A stretch of 37,921 nt of DNA, from contig NZ_BAAAHE010000032.1 of assembly GCF_039525035.1 (NCBI RefSeq), positions 1-37,921 on the forward strand. Reading direction: 5' to 3'. This document shows, one piece after another, positions 23,908 through 32,301 of the stretch. Numbering within the stretch: the first letter of the stretch is position 1; each line of letters starts with the position of its first letter. A program made the position numbers and the translations under genes. The notes beneath the pieces are model-generated. The model saw nothing but the letters and a program-made list of their open reading frames with translations. It made no database searches and was not told the DNA's origin. This DNA is from Sporichthya brevicatena (GTDB taxonomy: Bacteria > Actinomycetota > Actinomycetes > Sporichthyales > Sporichthyaceae).

Positions 23908-25041
23908 ATGGCGCGGCAGACGATGAAGGTCGGGGACCCGGTGGTCCGGATGACGGTCCAGCTACGGGACGTGGACCCACCCGTCTGGCGACGCATCGAG
24001 ATCCCGGCCGCCGCCACCCTCGCCGAGGTGCACGCGGTTCTGCAGTCGGCCATGGGCTGGACGGACAGTCACCTCCACGATTTCCACGTCGACGGCGTTC
24101 GTTACGCGGTCCCCGAACCCGATTGGGACGTCGGCGAGGTCGGCGACGAAGCCCGCGTCCACCTCCAGCAGTTCGCGAGACCCGGCGCGCAGCTGGAGTA
24201 CCTCTACGACTTCGGGGACAGCTGGGAGCACGTCCTCACCGTCGAGAGCGTCCACCCCGCCGAGCCGGGCGTCCGCTACCCCCGCTGCCTCGACGGGGCG
24301 CGGGCGTGCCCGCCCGAGGACGTCGGAGGCAGCCCGGGGTACGAGAACTTCCTCGAGGCACTGCGCGACCCCGAGCACGAGGAGCACGAGTTCTACACCG
24401 ACTGGGGCGGATCCTTCGACCCGCAGAGCTTCGACCTCGCCGCGACCGACGCCGCGCTCGCCCGCCTCGTGTGGAAGACCGCCGCCCTGCGCGTCGTGCC
24501 CGACCCCGAGCCCGCCGGGCCAGGCCTCACCCTGCGCTGCACCGGCAAGCTGCTGAAAGCGATCGGCGTCCGCCCGGCCGACCTGCCCGAGCTCCCACCC
24601 TCACCCCAGGACTGGTACGTCAACCTGGTCTGGATCGACGGGCGCAAGTGCCTCGTCGCCATGCACGCCGGCACGCTGTTCTCGCTCTTCCTCCCGGACG
24701 TCCGCGTCGCCGACCTCCGGCCCCTCGGCGCCGCCGTCGTCCCCGCCCTCACCGCCGAGCTTCAGCGCGAGGACCTCCCCGCCGACACCTTCGGCCCGCT
24801 CGACCCCGCGGCGGTCCAGCTCGCCAAGACCGCGGACCGAAGCGTCCTCGGCTCTCTCACCGACCTCGCCGACCGTTGCGACTGGATCGCCCGGAACGAC
24901 GGCGGCCTGGCGCAGCTCGATCTCGACAAACTCCACCACCACTTCCAGCGCACCCCCTACAGCGCCCGGGGCTTCGCGTACCCGATCGACCTGGTCCGCC
25001 GTCAGCTCGGCGCCACCGACGCCCCCAGCCACCAGTCCTGA
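23908..25041 (+). CDS. Plasmid pRiA4b ORF-3 family protein fused to DUF6933
   Basis: 377 residues. The N-terminal half has the pRiA4b ORF-3 pattern: V-x-L-R-D-V-D-P-P-V-W-R-R-I-E-I-P, A-M-G-W-x-D-S-H-L-H-D-F, Y-D-F-G-D-S-W-E-H, and C-x-D-G-A-R-A-C-P-P-E-D-V-G-G. The C-terminal half (from about residue 205; L-R-C-T-G-K-L-L-K-A-I-G, W-Y-V-N-L-V-W-I-D) matches DUF6933. Both parts have unknown biochemical function; the first occurs on plasmids and in accessory regions. ATG at 23908 lies 29 bp after the SH3-like gene. Convergent with the lipoprotein gene with only 8 bp between stops. Confidence 0.82.
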   Translation: MARQTMKVGDPVVRMTVQLRDVDPPVWRRIEIPAAATLAEVHAVLQSAMGWTDSHLHDFHVDGVRYAVPEPDWDVGEVGDEARVHLQQFARPGAQLEYLYDFGDSWEHVLTVESVHPAEPGVRYPRCLDGARACPPEDVGGSPGYENFLEALRDPEHEEHEFYTDWGGSFDPQSFDLAATDAALARLVWKTAALRVVPDPEPAGPGLTLRCTGKLLKAIGVRPADLPELPPSPQDWYVNLVWIDGRKCLVAMHAGTLFSLFLPDVRVADLRPLGAAVVPALTAELQREDLPADTFGPLDPAAVQLAKTADRSVLGSLTDLADRCDWIARNDGGLAQLDLDKLHHHFQRTPYSARGFAYPIDLVRRQLGATDAPSHQS

Positions 25042-25049
25042 CCCGGCGT

Positions 25050-25982
25050 TCAGAGGGCCTCGCCGCTCACCCAGGCGCCGCTGTACAGCACCAGGGCCGG
25101 GACCACGCCGACCTGCGTTACGTCCTTCGGGCGACGAACATCGAGGAGACCGAGTTCCGTCTCCATCTCTCCGGACGCCGGCCGACGCTTCACCAGCAGT
25201 CGGGTGCCGTCCGGGCTCCACGCGAGCGGGGACCAGCCGCGGACCACGACAGCCTTCCCCGTCATCGTGTCCAGCAGACTCGTGTCCGTCGGCTCCGCGG
25301 TCGGATCGTCGACCCGGTAGACGCGGGCAGCGACGTAACCGGTGCCGACGAGAGCATCGCCGATACGGGGCGCGATCCGGAAAACCCGCCGCGCGCCGTC
25401 GCCGACGATCGCGACCTGGTCATCGGCGTTGTCCCGATGGACGAGTTCGAGAAACCCACCCGACAACGTCCCCGCCAGATTGATCTCCCGGCGCGAGGAG
25501 AACAGCACCCGCGTCCGCTCGGTCTGCGGGTCGTACTCCAGGACCCGACCAAGGACTCTCCGGTCGTTGTCGGGCCCGTCGTCCTCGAACCGGATCCGAC
25601 CGTTCGGCCGCACCTCCGGAGAGAAGCCGTGCGGACGGCCAACTCCTGGCAGCGGAACAAGTTCGCCACCTTCGGTCACGAGCGCGAGTTTGTCCAGCTG
25701 CTCGTCGGCCGCCACCACCACGACGGTCGACCGGTCCGCGGCGAGGTTCGAGATCCGCTTGTCCGTCGTGATCCGATGGACAGTCAGCGGATCGAAGGTG
25801 ATCCCGTACAGATCCGCGGACAGGACGTCCCCGTCCGCACTCGCTGCCACGTAGAGGTCGAAACTGTGCAGCCCCGGCACCGCCGCCGACGCACGGTCCG
25901 AGGGCGAGTCCTCATCTCCGCAGCCGCCGACCACGATGACCGCGAGCATCGCCAGCACGGCGCCGACCGGCCAGCGACGCAT
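25050..25982 (-). CDS. Lipoprotein with beta-propeller-like repeats, copy 1
   Basis: 310 residues. The signal peptide ends in the lipobox Val-Val-Gly-Gly-Cys, so the protein should be anchored on the outer face of the membrane. The body has repeated strand-rich units such as W-S-P-D-G-T-R-L-L-V and D-L-Y-x-x-x-A-D-G-D-V, as in TolB/WD40-like propellers. ATG at 25982 is preferred because AAGGGAA lies six bases upstream; a GTG at 25997 directly abuts the stop of the preceding gene. It follows the secreted four-cysteine protein in a two-gene unit, and the same pair recurs at 29875-31730. Confidence 0.78.
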   Translation of the reverse strand: MRRWPVGAVLAMLAVIVVGGCGDEDSPSDRASAAVPGLHSFDLYVAASADGDVLSADLYGITFDPLTVHRITTDKRISNLAADRSTVVVVAADEQLDKLALVTEGGELVPLPGVGRPHGFSPEVRPNGRIRFEDDGPDNDRRVLGRVLEYDPQTERTRVLFSSRREINLAGTLSGGFLELVHRDNADDQVAIVGDGARRVFRIAPRIGDALVGTGYVAARVYRVDDPTAEPTDTSLLDTMTGKAVVVRGWSPLAWSPDGTRLLVKRRPASGEMETELGLLDVRRPKDVTQVGVVPALVLYSGAWVSGEAL

Positions 25983-25997
25983 CCCGGTTCCCTTCAC

Positions 25998-26888
25998 TCA
26001 AACCCCGGCGTAGAGAACAAAGTAGAAGGCGACGTCCGAAGGCTCGGTTCCGGCCGGGAACTCCCACAGACCGTGCGCGATGGCGCCCTGGAAATCGTGG
26101 CTACCGCTCTTCGGCCAGCAGCGGTACCAGCGACCGATGCAGTTGTCCTGCCACCACGCGTTGACTGCATTGCGGTCGTATGTGTCCATGAATGTGTTCC
26201 ACGGACCGCGATGAGAGCCCAGCAGCTTGTCCGCCGGCTTCTGCGTCAGCGACGCTGATATCCCGACGGGTCCCTTCTTGACCTGGAAACCCAGGCCGAG
26301 GGTGTAGTTCTCGGGCGTGGACCCTGTGCGCCAGGAATAGCCAATCCGGCGGAAATTCTCGGAATCGGCAAGCGCGATCCCGGTGCCCACGCGGCGCAGG
26401 CGGTGGTCGGCCAACTGACCACCACCGACCGAGCAGACCTCCCACTGAGTTGTCGGCGCCCCCTCAACCTCGCGAGCCGCGGTAATGCGATACGGGTGGT
26501 ACTGGAAGTGGATGCTGCCGCGTCTCGTGCTGGCATACCGATCGAAGTGGTCGAAGGTCTGCAGCTTCCGGTTGTCCCCGTTCTTGATGCAGCTCCGGAG
26601 ATCCGCGGGGCCCTCGGTAGAAGCGTCCAGACGCAGGGTGCCCGTGCCCAGTACATCGTCAGTAGCCGCATCGACAAGGCTGCGCACTGTGCGCAAGGGT
26701 CCGAGCTCTCGCCCTTGACCGGTTCGCGTGTTGATCGCGGCCTTGCCCCCGACAACCACCGAGTTGATCGCCGAGATGGCGTCCTGGTCATCACTCTGCC
26801 GCGCCGCGGCCTGAGCGGCGCCTTCCGGAACGGATAGCACACCGGTGATCAAGCTGATGACGAGAAGATTCCGTCGCAGTCGGCCCAT
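25998..26888 (-). CDS. Secreted four-cysteine protein, copy 1
   Basis: 296 residues with an N-terminal signal peptide cut after about residue 29 (G-A-A-Q-A-A-A). No family recognised. Fixed features shared with copy 2 are I-x-T-R-x-G-x-x-R-E-x-G-P-L, D-A-A-T, T-Q-W-E-V-C-S-V-G-G-G, R-L-R-R-V-G-T-G-I-A, W-W-Q-D-N-C-I-G-R-W, D-F-Q-G-x-I-A-H-x-L-W-E-F-P, and four conserved cysteines, probably two disulfides. The start is the ATG at 26888, behind a GGGGGG-rich ribosome site that copy 2 also has. First gene of a two-gene unit with the lipoprotein. Confidence 0.8.
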   Translation of the reverse strand: MGRLRRNLLVISLITGVLSVPEGAAQAAARQSDDQDAISAINSVVVGGKAAINTRTGQGRELGPLRTVRSLVDAATDDVLGTGTLRLDASTEGPADLRSCIKNGDNRKLQTFDHFDRYASTRRGSIHFQYHPYRITAAREVEGAPTTQWEVCSVGGGQLADHRLRRVGTGIALADSENFRRIGYSWRTGSTPENYTLGLGFQVKKGPVGISASLTQKPADKLLGSHRGPWNTFMDTYDRNAVNAWWQDNCIGRWYRCWPKSGSHDFQGAIAHGLWEFPAGTEPSDVAFYFVLYAGV

Positions 26889-26990
26889 GATGTGCCCCCC
26901 AGCACCTCGCCGCGTCACCCCCCGGCGACGCCCGCGAGGGCACACACTAGACAAACGGACGGCCTTGTCACCATCCCTCTGCGGGTGTGG

Positions 26991-27194
26991 ATGACCGCTG
27001 AATACCGCGAGGGCGAGGCGGCGGAGTTCGCGTTGAAGATGCACCGGGCGCGACGGCCTCGGCCCGGCGAGCACGGGCTCCCGTTCACCTTCGGCGCCTG
27101 CTCGGAGGTCGTTCCCCGGTCCGTCCGGGTCGACCTCGGCCGGTCCTTCGCGGACACCCCGTTCGAGGAGGCGACCGCCACTTTCGCCCGTTGA
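26991..27194 (+). CDS. Small hypothetical protein, 67 aa
   Basis: No family recognised. The frame has strong GC3 bias throughout, as expected for a real gene here, and ends just before the DUF3140 gene on the other strand. The start could be ATG 26991 or GTG 26985; no good ribosome site is visible. It is divergent from the secreted protein gene at 26888 and could share its promoter region. Confidence 0.45.
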   Translation: MTAEYREGEAAEFALKMHRARRPRPGEHGLPFTFGACSEVVPRSVRVDLGRSFADTPFEEATATFAR

Positions 27195-27206
27195 GCGAAC
27201 GACGCC

Positions 27207-27560
27207 TTACGTCGGCTTCAGCGGGTCGTGGCCGATGTTCATGAGCCGGCGGCGCCAGCGGTCGTTGCCGCCGGGGGTGGGTTCCTCGGACTCCCCGCGG
27301 AGGGAGTCGACCCGGTCGACGACGCGGCGCATGACGGCCAGGTCGTCGTCGGTGAGGTCGGTCTTGCGCTTCCCCAGCACGGCCAGAACGCCCCGGCCGA
27401 GGTCGGTGCCGGACTGGTCGGCGAACTCCTCCGACCCCTCGGAGGCGCTCTGGGTCTGGAGCCAGTCCCGCAGCTCGCGGGAGGTCATGTTCACGGCGTC
27501 GTGAAACGCCTGCCACAGGGTGTCCAGGTCGACGTCGGAGCTCGCGGAGACGCGGGCCAT
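27207..27560 (-). CDS. DUF3140 domain protein
   Basis: 117 residues. The pattern W-x-A-F-H-D-A-V-N-M-T-S-R-E-L-R-D-W-L, then D-D-D-L-A-V-M-R-R-V-V and the basic ending R-W-R-R-R-L-M-N-I-G-H-D-P matches DUF3140, a small actinobacterial family of unknown role, sometimes described as possibly DNA-binding. ATG at 27560 with AGGAGG upstream. It is 68 bp downstream of the 647-residue gene on the same strand, so they may be cotranscribed. Confidence 0.8.
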   Translation of the reverse strand: MARVSASSDVDLDTLWQAFHDAVNMTSRELRDWLQTQSASEGSEEFADQSGTDLGRGVLAVLGKRKTDLTDDDLAVMRRVVDRVDSLRGESEEPTPGGNDRWRRRLMNIGHDPLKPT

Positions 27561-27628
27561 CGTGATTCCTCCTCAGCGATCGAGTGTCCTTGAGCCCTAC
27601 CCGATCGCCCGCGCGACGCACACGCGCG

Positions 27629-29572
27629 TCAGACTCGCGCCGCCTCCTGGCCGAGCCGGGTGCGCAGCTTCACCGCGGCGCGGCGGGCCCGCTTCGCGGT
27701 GGCCTTGTCCGGGTGCCGGGCCCCGAGGACGTCGAGAACCTCCTCCACCCGCGGATGGTCCAGCCGCCACATCTCGTCCAGCAGCTCGTTCCGCTCCGGC
27801 ACACACTCGATACCGAACGAGCGCACCAGCTCCTCCTCGCCGCCGGCGTCGAGGCTGACGGACAGGATGTCGACCATCGCCCCGCTCCACCGCTCCGGCG
27901 CGACGTCGGAGCGCCCCACCGCCCCACGCTCCCGCAGCCACAGCAGCGCGAACCCGTCCCCGGGGCCGTCGAGCAAGCTCCGCATCGCCTCCACCGCCGG
28001 CTCCTCCGGCACGGTCTCGTCGACGGCGTCGATCGCGAGCATCAGCGTCAGCCGGTCCGCCCCACCGTCGACCACGGCCGTGAGCAGGTCCTGCGCCGCC
28101 GACGGATCTGACGATGCGTCAAGCCACGCACACGCGTCGGCCATCCAGTCCTCCGGGCGTCCGACACCGGCCAGCGCCACCAGCTCCGCCGCGCTCGCCC
28201 CGGCCGGGTCCGGCCGCTCCGGGATCTCGAACCCCTGACCCCGCAGCAGTTCCACCGCGGCCGCGACGCCCGCCGGCGTGAGCACCGCGATGAAGTGCTC
28301 GTCGTCGCAGTCCGGGCACGGCTCGTCGTCCGGGACGATCTCGACCAGACCGAGCTCGTCGAAGTCGCCCAGGACCAGGTCCACACAGACCGGCAGCATC
28401 TCCTCGACGAGTCTGGCCGGGTCCGGCAGCCGCTCGGCGACGTAGCGCTCGAGGATGTCGATCAGCTCGGCACCATCGAGCCCGTCCTCGCCGGTGTGCA
28501 GGAGAGCGGCCAGCAGCAGGACGCTCGACCCCAGCCGCAGGTCGTGCAGCCAGTCGACGACTCCCTCCCGCGGCGGCACCGACACCAGCGCGGCCTCGAC
28601 GATGCGCTGATGGGCCGTCAGGATGTCGAGCTCGCCGAAGCTCTTCACCTCGACGAGCTTCTTCTGGTACCGCCGTACCGCCCCGGCGGTGACCGCAATC
28701 CGCACGACCCGGTCCAGGTACTCCAGCTCCGTCGCGGACCGGACGCCCTCGAGCTCGTCCCCCGTGGCCAGCATCTGGACCAGCTCGCGGGCGTCGGCCA
28801 GGCGCAGGTGGCCCTTCTCGGTCAGCGGGGCTCCGGGCGCGGCGCAGAACTCGGCCAGCGCCTGCACCTGGAGCAGCAGCGGCGCGGACTGCACGTCGTC
28901 GAGTCGCTCCTCGATGTCCGGGATCCGGACCGGGTTGAACGTGTTGGGCACGCCCGCGTTGCGACGCTCCACGCGGCCGAGGATCCCCGCGACCGTGTCG
29001 TCGTCGAGCTCCAGCACGCGCTCCGCGAGGTCGGCGATCGCGGCGTCGTCCAGCTCCGGCCCGGACTGCAGTCCGCCGACGCCGGCGAACAGACTCTTGG
29101 CCATGCCGAAGTTGTCCGGGTCGGACATCTCGCGCAGGAACTCCGCCTGGTTGCGCTCGCACCAGGAGCGGATCGTCGAGGGCCGGTCCGAGGCCGGGTC
29201 CAGCCGGCCCGTCTGCGCGAGGAACTCGACGAACGCCGCCACGTTGCCCGGCATGTCCGCGCACAGCTCCGCGGTGGCGGACAGCTTCCGCGGGCACCAG
29301 CACAGCAGGAACTCCTGCACCCACGCGACCGTCCACACGTCCAGCACGCCGTCGTCGTACTGGAAGCGCCAGTCGAGCAGCAGCCGCGCGTCGTCGACGT
29401 CGACGTTGAGCCCGTGCTCGGCGACCCAGGTCCCGAACTCCGCGACCAGCGCGTCGGACGTCTTCTTGAACTCCTTCTCACTCGCCGGCCGCATCCGCAG
29501 CTTCGGCCGGTCCGGCGCCCCCGCCTCCCCGACCACCGCGAGGCGACGGCGCTTCGACGGGCGGTTCGACAT
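27629..29572 (-). CDS. Large cytosolic protein of unknown function, 647 aa
   Basis: I do not recognise a family. The protein is acidic and rich in predicted helices, with no signal peptide or membrane span. A possible metal site Cys-Pro-Asp-Cys-Asp-Asp-Glu-His lies at about residues 417-424. The start is clear: ATG at 29572 with GGAGGAGG upstream. The first 30 residues are strongly basic. The C-terminal end (A-K-R-A-R-R-A-A-V-K) is basic as well. Similar large proteins occur near pRiA4b ORF-3 genes in Actinobacteria, but I cannot link them to a function. It lies between the two copies of the secreted-protein/lipoprotein cassette. Confidence 0.75.
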   Translation of the reverse strand: MSNRPSKRRRLAVVGEAGAPDRPKLRMRPASEKEFKKTSDALVAEFGTWVAEHGLNVDVDDARLLLDWRFQYDDGVLDVWTVAWVQEFLLCWCPRKLSATAELCADMPGNVAAFVEFLAQTGRLDPASDRPSTIRSWCERNQAEFLREMSDPDNFGMAKSLFAGVGGLQSGPELDDAAIADLAERVLELDDDTVAGILGRVERRNAGVPNTFNPVRIPDIEERLDDVQSAPLLLQVQALAEFCAAPGAPLTEKGHLRLADARELVQMLATGDELEGVRSATELEYLDRVVRIAVTAGAVRRYQKKLVEVKSFGELDILTAHQRIVEAALVSVPPREGVVDWLHDLRLGSSVLLLAALLHTGEDGLDGAELIDILERYVAERLPDPARLVEEMLPVCVDLVLGDFDELGLVEIVPDDEPCPDCDDEHFIAVLTPAGVAAAVELLRGQGFEIPERPDPAGASAAELVALAGVGRPEDWMADACAWLDASSDPSAAQDLLTAVVDGGADRLTLMLAIDAVDETVPEEPAVEAMRSLLDGPGDGFALLWLRERGAVGRSDVAPERWSGAMVDILSVSLDAGGEEELVRSFGIECVPERNELLDEMWRLDHPRVEEVLDVLGARHPDKATAKRARRAAVKLRTRLGQEAARV

Positions 29573-29675
29573 CCGGTCCTCCTCCGCTCCGGGCGCCGGA
29601 GGTGACGCCCGGGTCGAGCCCCATTCTGGACCGCACCGGCGACCGCCGACAGCCACCACTCCGCGCTGCGTGATG

Positions 29676-29689
29676 GATGTGCTCACATC
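29676..29689. promoter_or_regulatory. Palindrome GATGTGCTCACATC upstream of the 647-aa gene
   Basis: Perfect 6-bp arms around CT, about 100 bp upstream of the ATG at 29572. It could be a regulator site for that minus-strand gene. No matching copy was seen elsewhere in the window. Confidence 0.3.
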
Positions 29690-29718
29690 TGCTCGCGTTC
29701 CGGGTGCGCGAGCATCTG

Positions 29719-29808
29719 TTACTGGATCCCGGCCGGCAGCGCAAGGACGTAGCCGAGGAACAGCAGCATCATCACCAGCAGCACCGGCCCCCGCCGAAGC
29801 CAGCGCAA
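29719..29808 (-). CDS. Possible 29-residue membrane peptide
   Basis: From a TTG at 29808 the frame reads a basic N terminus (R-W-L-R-R-G) followed by one hydrophobic helix (V-L-L-V-M-M-L-L-F-L-G-Y-V-L-A-L) and a TAA stop. GGAG lies about 10 bases upstream. It has the layout of a small single-span membrane protein and fills the gap between the lipoprotein copy 2 and the 647-residue gene. A chance frame is quite possible at this length. Confidence 0.25.
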   Translation of the reverse strand: MRWLRRGPVLLVMMLLFLGYVLALPAGIQ

Positions 29809-29874
29809 TGAGCACCCGCTCCTGCGGCAGCACGTCCGTCGAGGTCACGGCCACCACCGCGTTGGTTGAATCGG

Positions 29875-30837
29875 TCAGTCTCGTGCGACCCAGTCCGCCT
29901 GGAAGAAGGTCAGACCGGGAATCGTGCCCAGGACCTGCGGGTTCTTCGGGTCCTTCGGGTCCAGTACCGCCAGTTCCGCGTCCGGCAGCCTGGCTTCCCC
30001 CGCCCGAACCACGAGCAGCTTCGTCCCGTCCGGGGTCCAGGTCAGCGGAGCCCAGCCGTCGATCACTTCCGTCTTCTCGGAGCCGAGGTCGAGCAGTACG
30101 AGACTGCTGGCCGGCGCGCCGGGCGCTGTCGATCCGTACACCCCGGTCGCGATGAAGGCCTTGCCCAGCTTCGGGCTACCGATCCGCTCGGCGATCGGGA
30201 AAGCCTGGCGCCGGCCGCTGGGCGACAACAGCGCCACGCGATCAACCCCCTCCGGGTCCCGCAACACCTCCACGAACGTGCCCTTCGGACCAGCGGCCAC
30301 GATCTGGAACGGCTTGCTCGACCGGTACAGAACGGAGGTCTTACCGGAGTTCGGATCGAACGAGACGTAGCGGTAAAGCACCTCGTCACCCGCCCCGTCG
30401 TCCTGAAACTGGATCCGGCCGTCCGGCTGAACCTGTGGGGCGTACCCCGCCGGTCGGCCCAGGCCGGGGATCGGTGCGAGTACACCGTCCACGCCCAGCA
30501 ACGCCAGCTTGTCGATCTGCTCGTCCCCGGCGGCGACTACGACGACACCCCGGTCTGCGGACAACCAGGAGATCCGCCTGGCGCTCGTCAGGCGATGAGC
30601 ACGCAAGGGGCTCAAGGTGATGCCGTAGACATCCGCCTGGACGATGTTTCCGTCCGCGCTGCCGACCGCGTAAATGTCGAAGCCGTGAAGCGGCGGTCTT
30701 GCATCGCCGGCAGCGGTCGCTCCAGTTTCCTGATTGTCACCGCCACAGCCGCTCAAAGCGATCAGAAATGCACAGGCCAGTGCGCTGCCGCGCAACCGTC
30801 GGGTCCGGCGTGGCACTCGCAGCCCCACTTGAATCAC
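29875..30837 (-). CDS. Lipoprotein with beta-propeller-like repeats, copy 2
   Basis: 320 residues, clearly a paralogue of the lipoprotein at 25050-25982: same order of H-x-F-D-I-Y-A-x-x-S-A-D-G, A-D-x-Y-G-I-T, D-E-Q-x-D-K-L-A-L, G-R-I-x-F-x-D-D-G and W-x-P-D-G-T-K-L-L-V. The lipobox is Leu-Ser-Gly-Cys near residue 31. The GTG start at 30837 overlaps the stop of the secreted protein by four bases (GTGA), so the pair is coupled in translation. It probably sits on the outer membrane face with the secreted partner. Confidence 0.78.
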   Translation of the reverse strand: MIQVGLRVPRRTRRLRGSALACAFLIALSGCGGDNQETGATAAGDARPPLHGFDIYAVGSADGNIVQADVYGITLSPLRAHRLTSARRISWLSADRGVVVVAAGDEQIDKLALLGVDGVLAPIPGLGRPAGYAPQVQPDGRIQFQDDGAGDEVLYRYVSFDPNSGKTSVLYRSSKPFQIVAAGPKGTFVEVLRDPEGVDRVALLSPSGRRQAFPIAERIGSPKLGKAFIATGVYGSTAPGAPASSLVLLDLGSEKTEVIDGWAPLTWTPDGTKLLVVRAGEARLPDAELAVLDPKDPKNPQVLGTIPGLTFFQADWVARD

Positions 30838-31730
30838 GCGTAGGTGGCGTACGCCGTGTAGTACAACCCAACCACGGCAGGCTCCTCACCTTCGGGAAAC
30901 TCCCACAGCGCGTGGGCGATGGAGCCCTGAAAATCCTTGCTACCGCTGTTCTTCCAACACTTCCACCAGCGACCGATGCAGTTGTCCTGCCACCACGCGT
31001 AGACGGCATTGTGCTCGTAAGCGTCCAGGCCCGACCGGAACGGCGCGCGGAACGACCCGAGCAGCTTGTCCGCCGGCTGCTGCTTCAGGCTGGCGTTGAT
31101 CGACACCGGCCCGCGCTTGACCTGGAATCCCAGGTTCAGGGCGTAGCTTTCCGGTGTAGATCCGGTCTGCCAGGCCTGACCGATCCGCCAGATGTGCGAG
31201 CTGTCAGCCATCGCAATGCCGGTCCCCACCCTTCGCAGCCGAGCGCTGTCGAAGTCGCCGCCACCCACCGAACACACCTCCCACTGGGTGGAGAGTCCGC
31301 TCTCCAACAGCCGAGCCTGCCCCAGCCGATAGGCGTGGTACTGGAAGTGAACGGTCCCGTCCTTGCCCACGATCATCCGGTTGGACGGTGAGTACGCGGT
31401 GACGCGTTTGTTGTTGCCACTCTTGACGCAGGCACGCGGATCGGTCGGACCTTCGGAGCTCACCTTCATCTTGAGCGCGCCCGGGCCGAGGACCTTGCCC
31501 GTCGCAGCATCGATGAGCTGACTGACCGTCTGAAGCGGACCGGCCTCGCGGGCCCGGCCGCTGCGGGTGTCGATCTGGACCTCGCCGATCGCGATGAGCT
31601 GGCTGAGCTCGGTGAGCACGTCATCGGACTTCTTCGATGCGGCGTGTGCTCCCGGTGCCGCGACGAGACCCGCGACCAGAGCGGCGGAGCAGAGCCCGAC
31701 GGTACGAGCGGAGACACGGCTGAACTTCAT
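30834..31730 (-). CDS. Secreted four-cysteine protein, copy 2
   Basis: 298 residues with a typical signal peptide (cleavage after A-P-G-A-H-A, about residue 30). Paralogue of the protein at 25998-26888, alike along the whole length, with all four cysteines and the W-W-Q-D-N-C-I-G-R-W segment kept. No domain family recognised. ATG at 31730 with a G-rich ribosome site shared with copy 1. Translation is coupled to the lipoprotein behind it. Confidence 0.82.
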   Translation of the reverse strand: MKFSRVSARTVGLCSAALVAGLVAAPGAHAASKKSDDVLTELSQLIAIGEVQIDTRSGRAREAGPLQTVSQLIDAATGKVLGPGALKMKVSSEGPTDPRACVKSGNNKRVTAYSPSNRMIVGKDGTVHFQYHAYRLGQARLLESGLSTQWEVCSVGGGDFDSARLRRVGTGIAMADSSHIWRIGQAWQTGSTPESYALNLGFQVKRGPVSINASLKQQPADKLLGSFRAPFRSGLDAYEHNAVYAWWQDNCIGRWWKCWKNSGSKDFQGSIAHALWEFPEGEEPAVVGLYYTAYATYA

Positions 31731-31896
31731 GAGATCGCCCCCCAGCGATTTCGCGGCGCTCCCCCAGCACCGATCGGATCGGGACGATATCGCCGTCCCA
31801 GGGCAGAGTGTCCAGCTTTCGCCTCCTAAGAACTCCCTGAGTCGGCATGCCGACCCTCGCCCCGGGTAGCTCGTCAGCCTCAGGACCGGAGGCGGC

Positions 31897-32301
31897 GTGG
31901 ACCAGGACGAGTTCATCGAGCAGGTACGGATCCGGGCGCGGCTGAACTCCCGGTCCGAGGCGGAGCGGGCGATCGCGGCGGCGCTGGAGACGCTCGGGGA
32001 GGCGATGGCGAACTCGGCGGCGATGAGTCTGGCGTCCAAACTCCCCGGCGAGATCGGGGACCACCTGCGCCGGACCGCGGCGGACCCGGAGGTCCCGCGG
32101 ATCCCGATCGAGCAGTTCTTCGAGCGGGTCGCCGAACGCGAGGGCGTGCCCCGCCACGCGGCGATCACGCACTCCACCGCGGTGCTCAAGGTCGCCGGGG
32201 AGGCGCGGCGCTCCGCCCCGACCTACGTCCCCGCCGAATCCGGGCTCAGCTTCGCCAACCTGTTCAGCGGGTTCTTCGGCGCCGCGGCGCGCAGCGCCTG
32301 A
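31897..32301 (+). CDS. DUF2267 domain protein
   Basis: 134 residues. F-I-E-Q-V-R-I-R-A, A-E-R-A-I-A-A-A-L-E-T-L-G-E, L-A-S-K-L-P-G-E-I and the second repeat F-F-E-R-V-A-E-R-E-G-V matches DUF2267, small helical proteins frequent beside stress and dormancy genes. GTG start with GGAGG upstream. Its stop directly abuts the stop of the convergent hydrolase gene; the two stop codons together make TGATCA. Confidence 0.85.
   Translation: MDQDEFIEQVRIRARLNSRSEAERAIAAALETLGEAMANSAAMSLASKLPGEIGDHLRRTAADPEVPRIPIEQFFERVAEREGVPRHAAITHSTAVLKVAGEARRSAPTYVPAESGLSFANLFSGFFGAAARSA

Noticed and set aside
24123-26258. Plus-strand 711-residue frame across the pRiA4b and lipoprotein genes
   Set aside because: It crosses two recognised genes and has random Arg/Pro-rich composition.
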